From Vibrio nereis NBRC 15637 (GTDB taxonomy: Bacteria; Pseudomonadota; Gammaproteobacteria; Enterobacterales; Vibrionaceae), in assembly GCF_001591105.1 (NCBI RefSeq), contig NZ_BCUD01000002.1:186001-250000 (forward strand): 64,000 nucleotides of DNA. The letters run 5' to 3'. The translations under genes and the position numbers were made by a program. Each line of letters begins with the position of its first letter. The first letter of the stretch is position 1. Below the pieces are notes generated by a model that saw nothing but the letters and a program-made list of their open reading frames with translations, was not told the DNA's origin and did no database searches. Of this stretch, positions 63,813-64,000 are shown piece after piece.

Positions 63813-64000
63813 ACTCATTGCTCTCGGCTGCTTGGTAACTTGCAATGTGTTTGCTGCGAGTTACCAACTACCGCCGGAAGGCAGCAATATTGTTGGGCGC
63901 ATACAGTACCATAAGGTGGTTCAGGGCGAGACCATCGCAGAAATTGCCAAACAGTATGATGTGGGTTTTCTCGCTTTAATGGCCGCGAATAAAGGGGTTG
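63802..64000 (+). CDS. L,D-transpeptidase family protein with LysM (partial, 3' end off window)
   Basis: The first 66 codons are present; the gene leaves the window on the right. The signal peptide MLRKLIALGCLVTCNVFAA is followed by SYQLPPEGSNIVGRIQYHKV and a LysM-like segment VVQGETIAEIAKQYDVGF. The PLPPEGS-type start is that of the E. coli YcfS/ErfK/YbiS enzymes, which link lipoprotein to peptidoglycan in the periplasm. The catalytic domain is not visible here, so the class is inferred from this start. It overlaps phr by 11 bp. Confidence 0.8.
   Translation, partial: MLRKLIALGCLVTCNVFAASYQLPPEGSNIVGRIQYHKVVQGETIAEIAKQYDVGFLALMAANKGV

Noticed and set aside
1..64000. tRNA, rRNA, CRISPR arrays, integron attC sites, prophage genes
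   Set aside because: None could be recognised on either strand.

Overview
The window looks like a stretch of a Vibrio genome, most probably the second chromosome of a Harveyi/Parahaemolyticus-clade species. This rests on gene content and gene order and on protein sequences that read as typical Vibrio versions: MalT/MalP/MalQ/GlgB, an 850-residue chitinase A, TnaA, PutA without its DNA-binding domain, Lap-type secretion, and DeoD/photolyase. The species is not fixed by what I can see. There are no rRNA or tRNA genes, CRISPR arrays, intact insertion sequences or prophage genes. No real gene is visibly frameshifted; the two genes at the window edges are cut by the window.

Layout. 1-4.7 kb: a chemoreceptor (cut by the edge), a DCC-family redox protein, YibL and a large secreted phosphatase-superfamily protein. 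4.9-15.2 kb: the maltodextrin/glycogen block, with malT divergent from malP-malQ and then glgB; CRP-like sites and candidate MalT boxes lie between malT and malP. 15.3-25.9 kb: a GltS-type symporter, a HAD phosphatase, an SgrR-like regulator, an aldehyde dehydrogenase, a LysR/SDR divergent pair, nagB and a Sel1-repeat protein. 26-29.8 kb: sstT, a three-gene copper-delivery operon (unknown protein-SCO-PCu(A)C) and a DUF2057 protein. 30-34.5 kb: the tnaC leader, tnaA and secreted chitinase A.

34.6-40.8 kb: a lapC-lapG-lapD-lapB operon for c-di-GMP-gated retention and export of a giant adhesin, with neither the adhesin nor a TolC-like outer-membrane partner in the window. 41-48.6 kb: pdxH, then an AraC-type regulator followed by putA, a small detached PutA C-terminal domain and putP, which together form a proline catabolism unit. 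48.7-54.7 kb: a zinc-ribbon protein, an Lrp-type regulator, a DUF445 protein, ferredoxin-NADP reductase, a second chemoreceptor and a DUF3302-HlyD pair. 54.9-59.6 kb: two overlapping TPR genes, one ending in an intact GGDEF domain and one in what looks like a ruined GGDEF domain, then a transposase-like zinc-ribbon/HTH protein. 59.6-64 kb: deoD, then an operon of a DUF523-DUF1722 protein, a MerR regulator, a photolyase and the start of an L,D-transpeptidase gene.

The most unusual points are: the split PutA domain and a 21-bp-period direct repeat in front of putA; the Lap operon without its adhesin; a TnaC leader without the terminal proline; two large palindromes sharing TGATCA arms between pdxH and the araC-type gene; a cluster of TGTATAA elements in front of the photolyase operon; the active/degenerate GGDEF pair; and the single-copy transposase-like gene. 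All assignments are from reading the sequence; no database search was possible.
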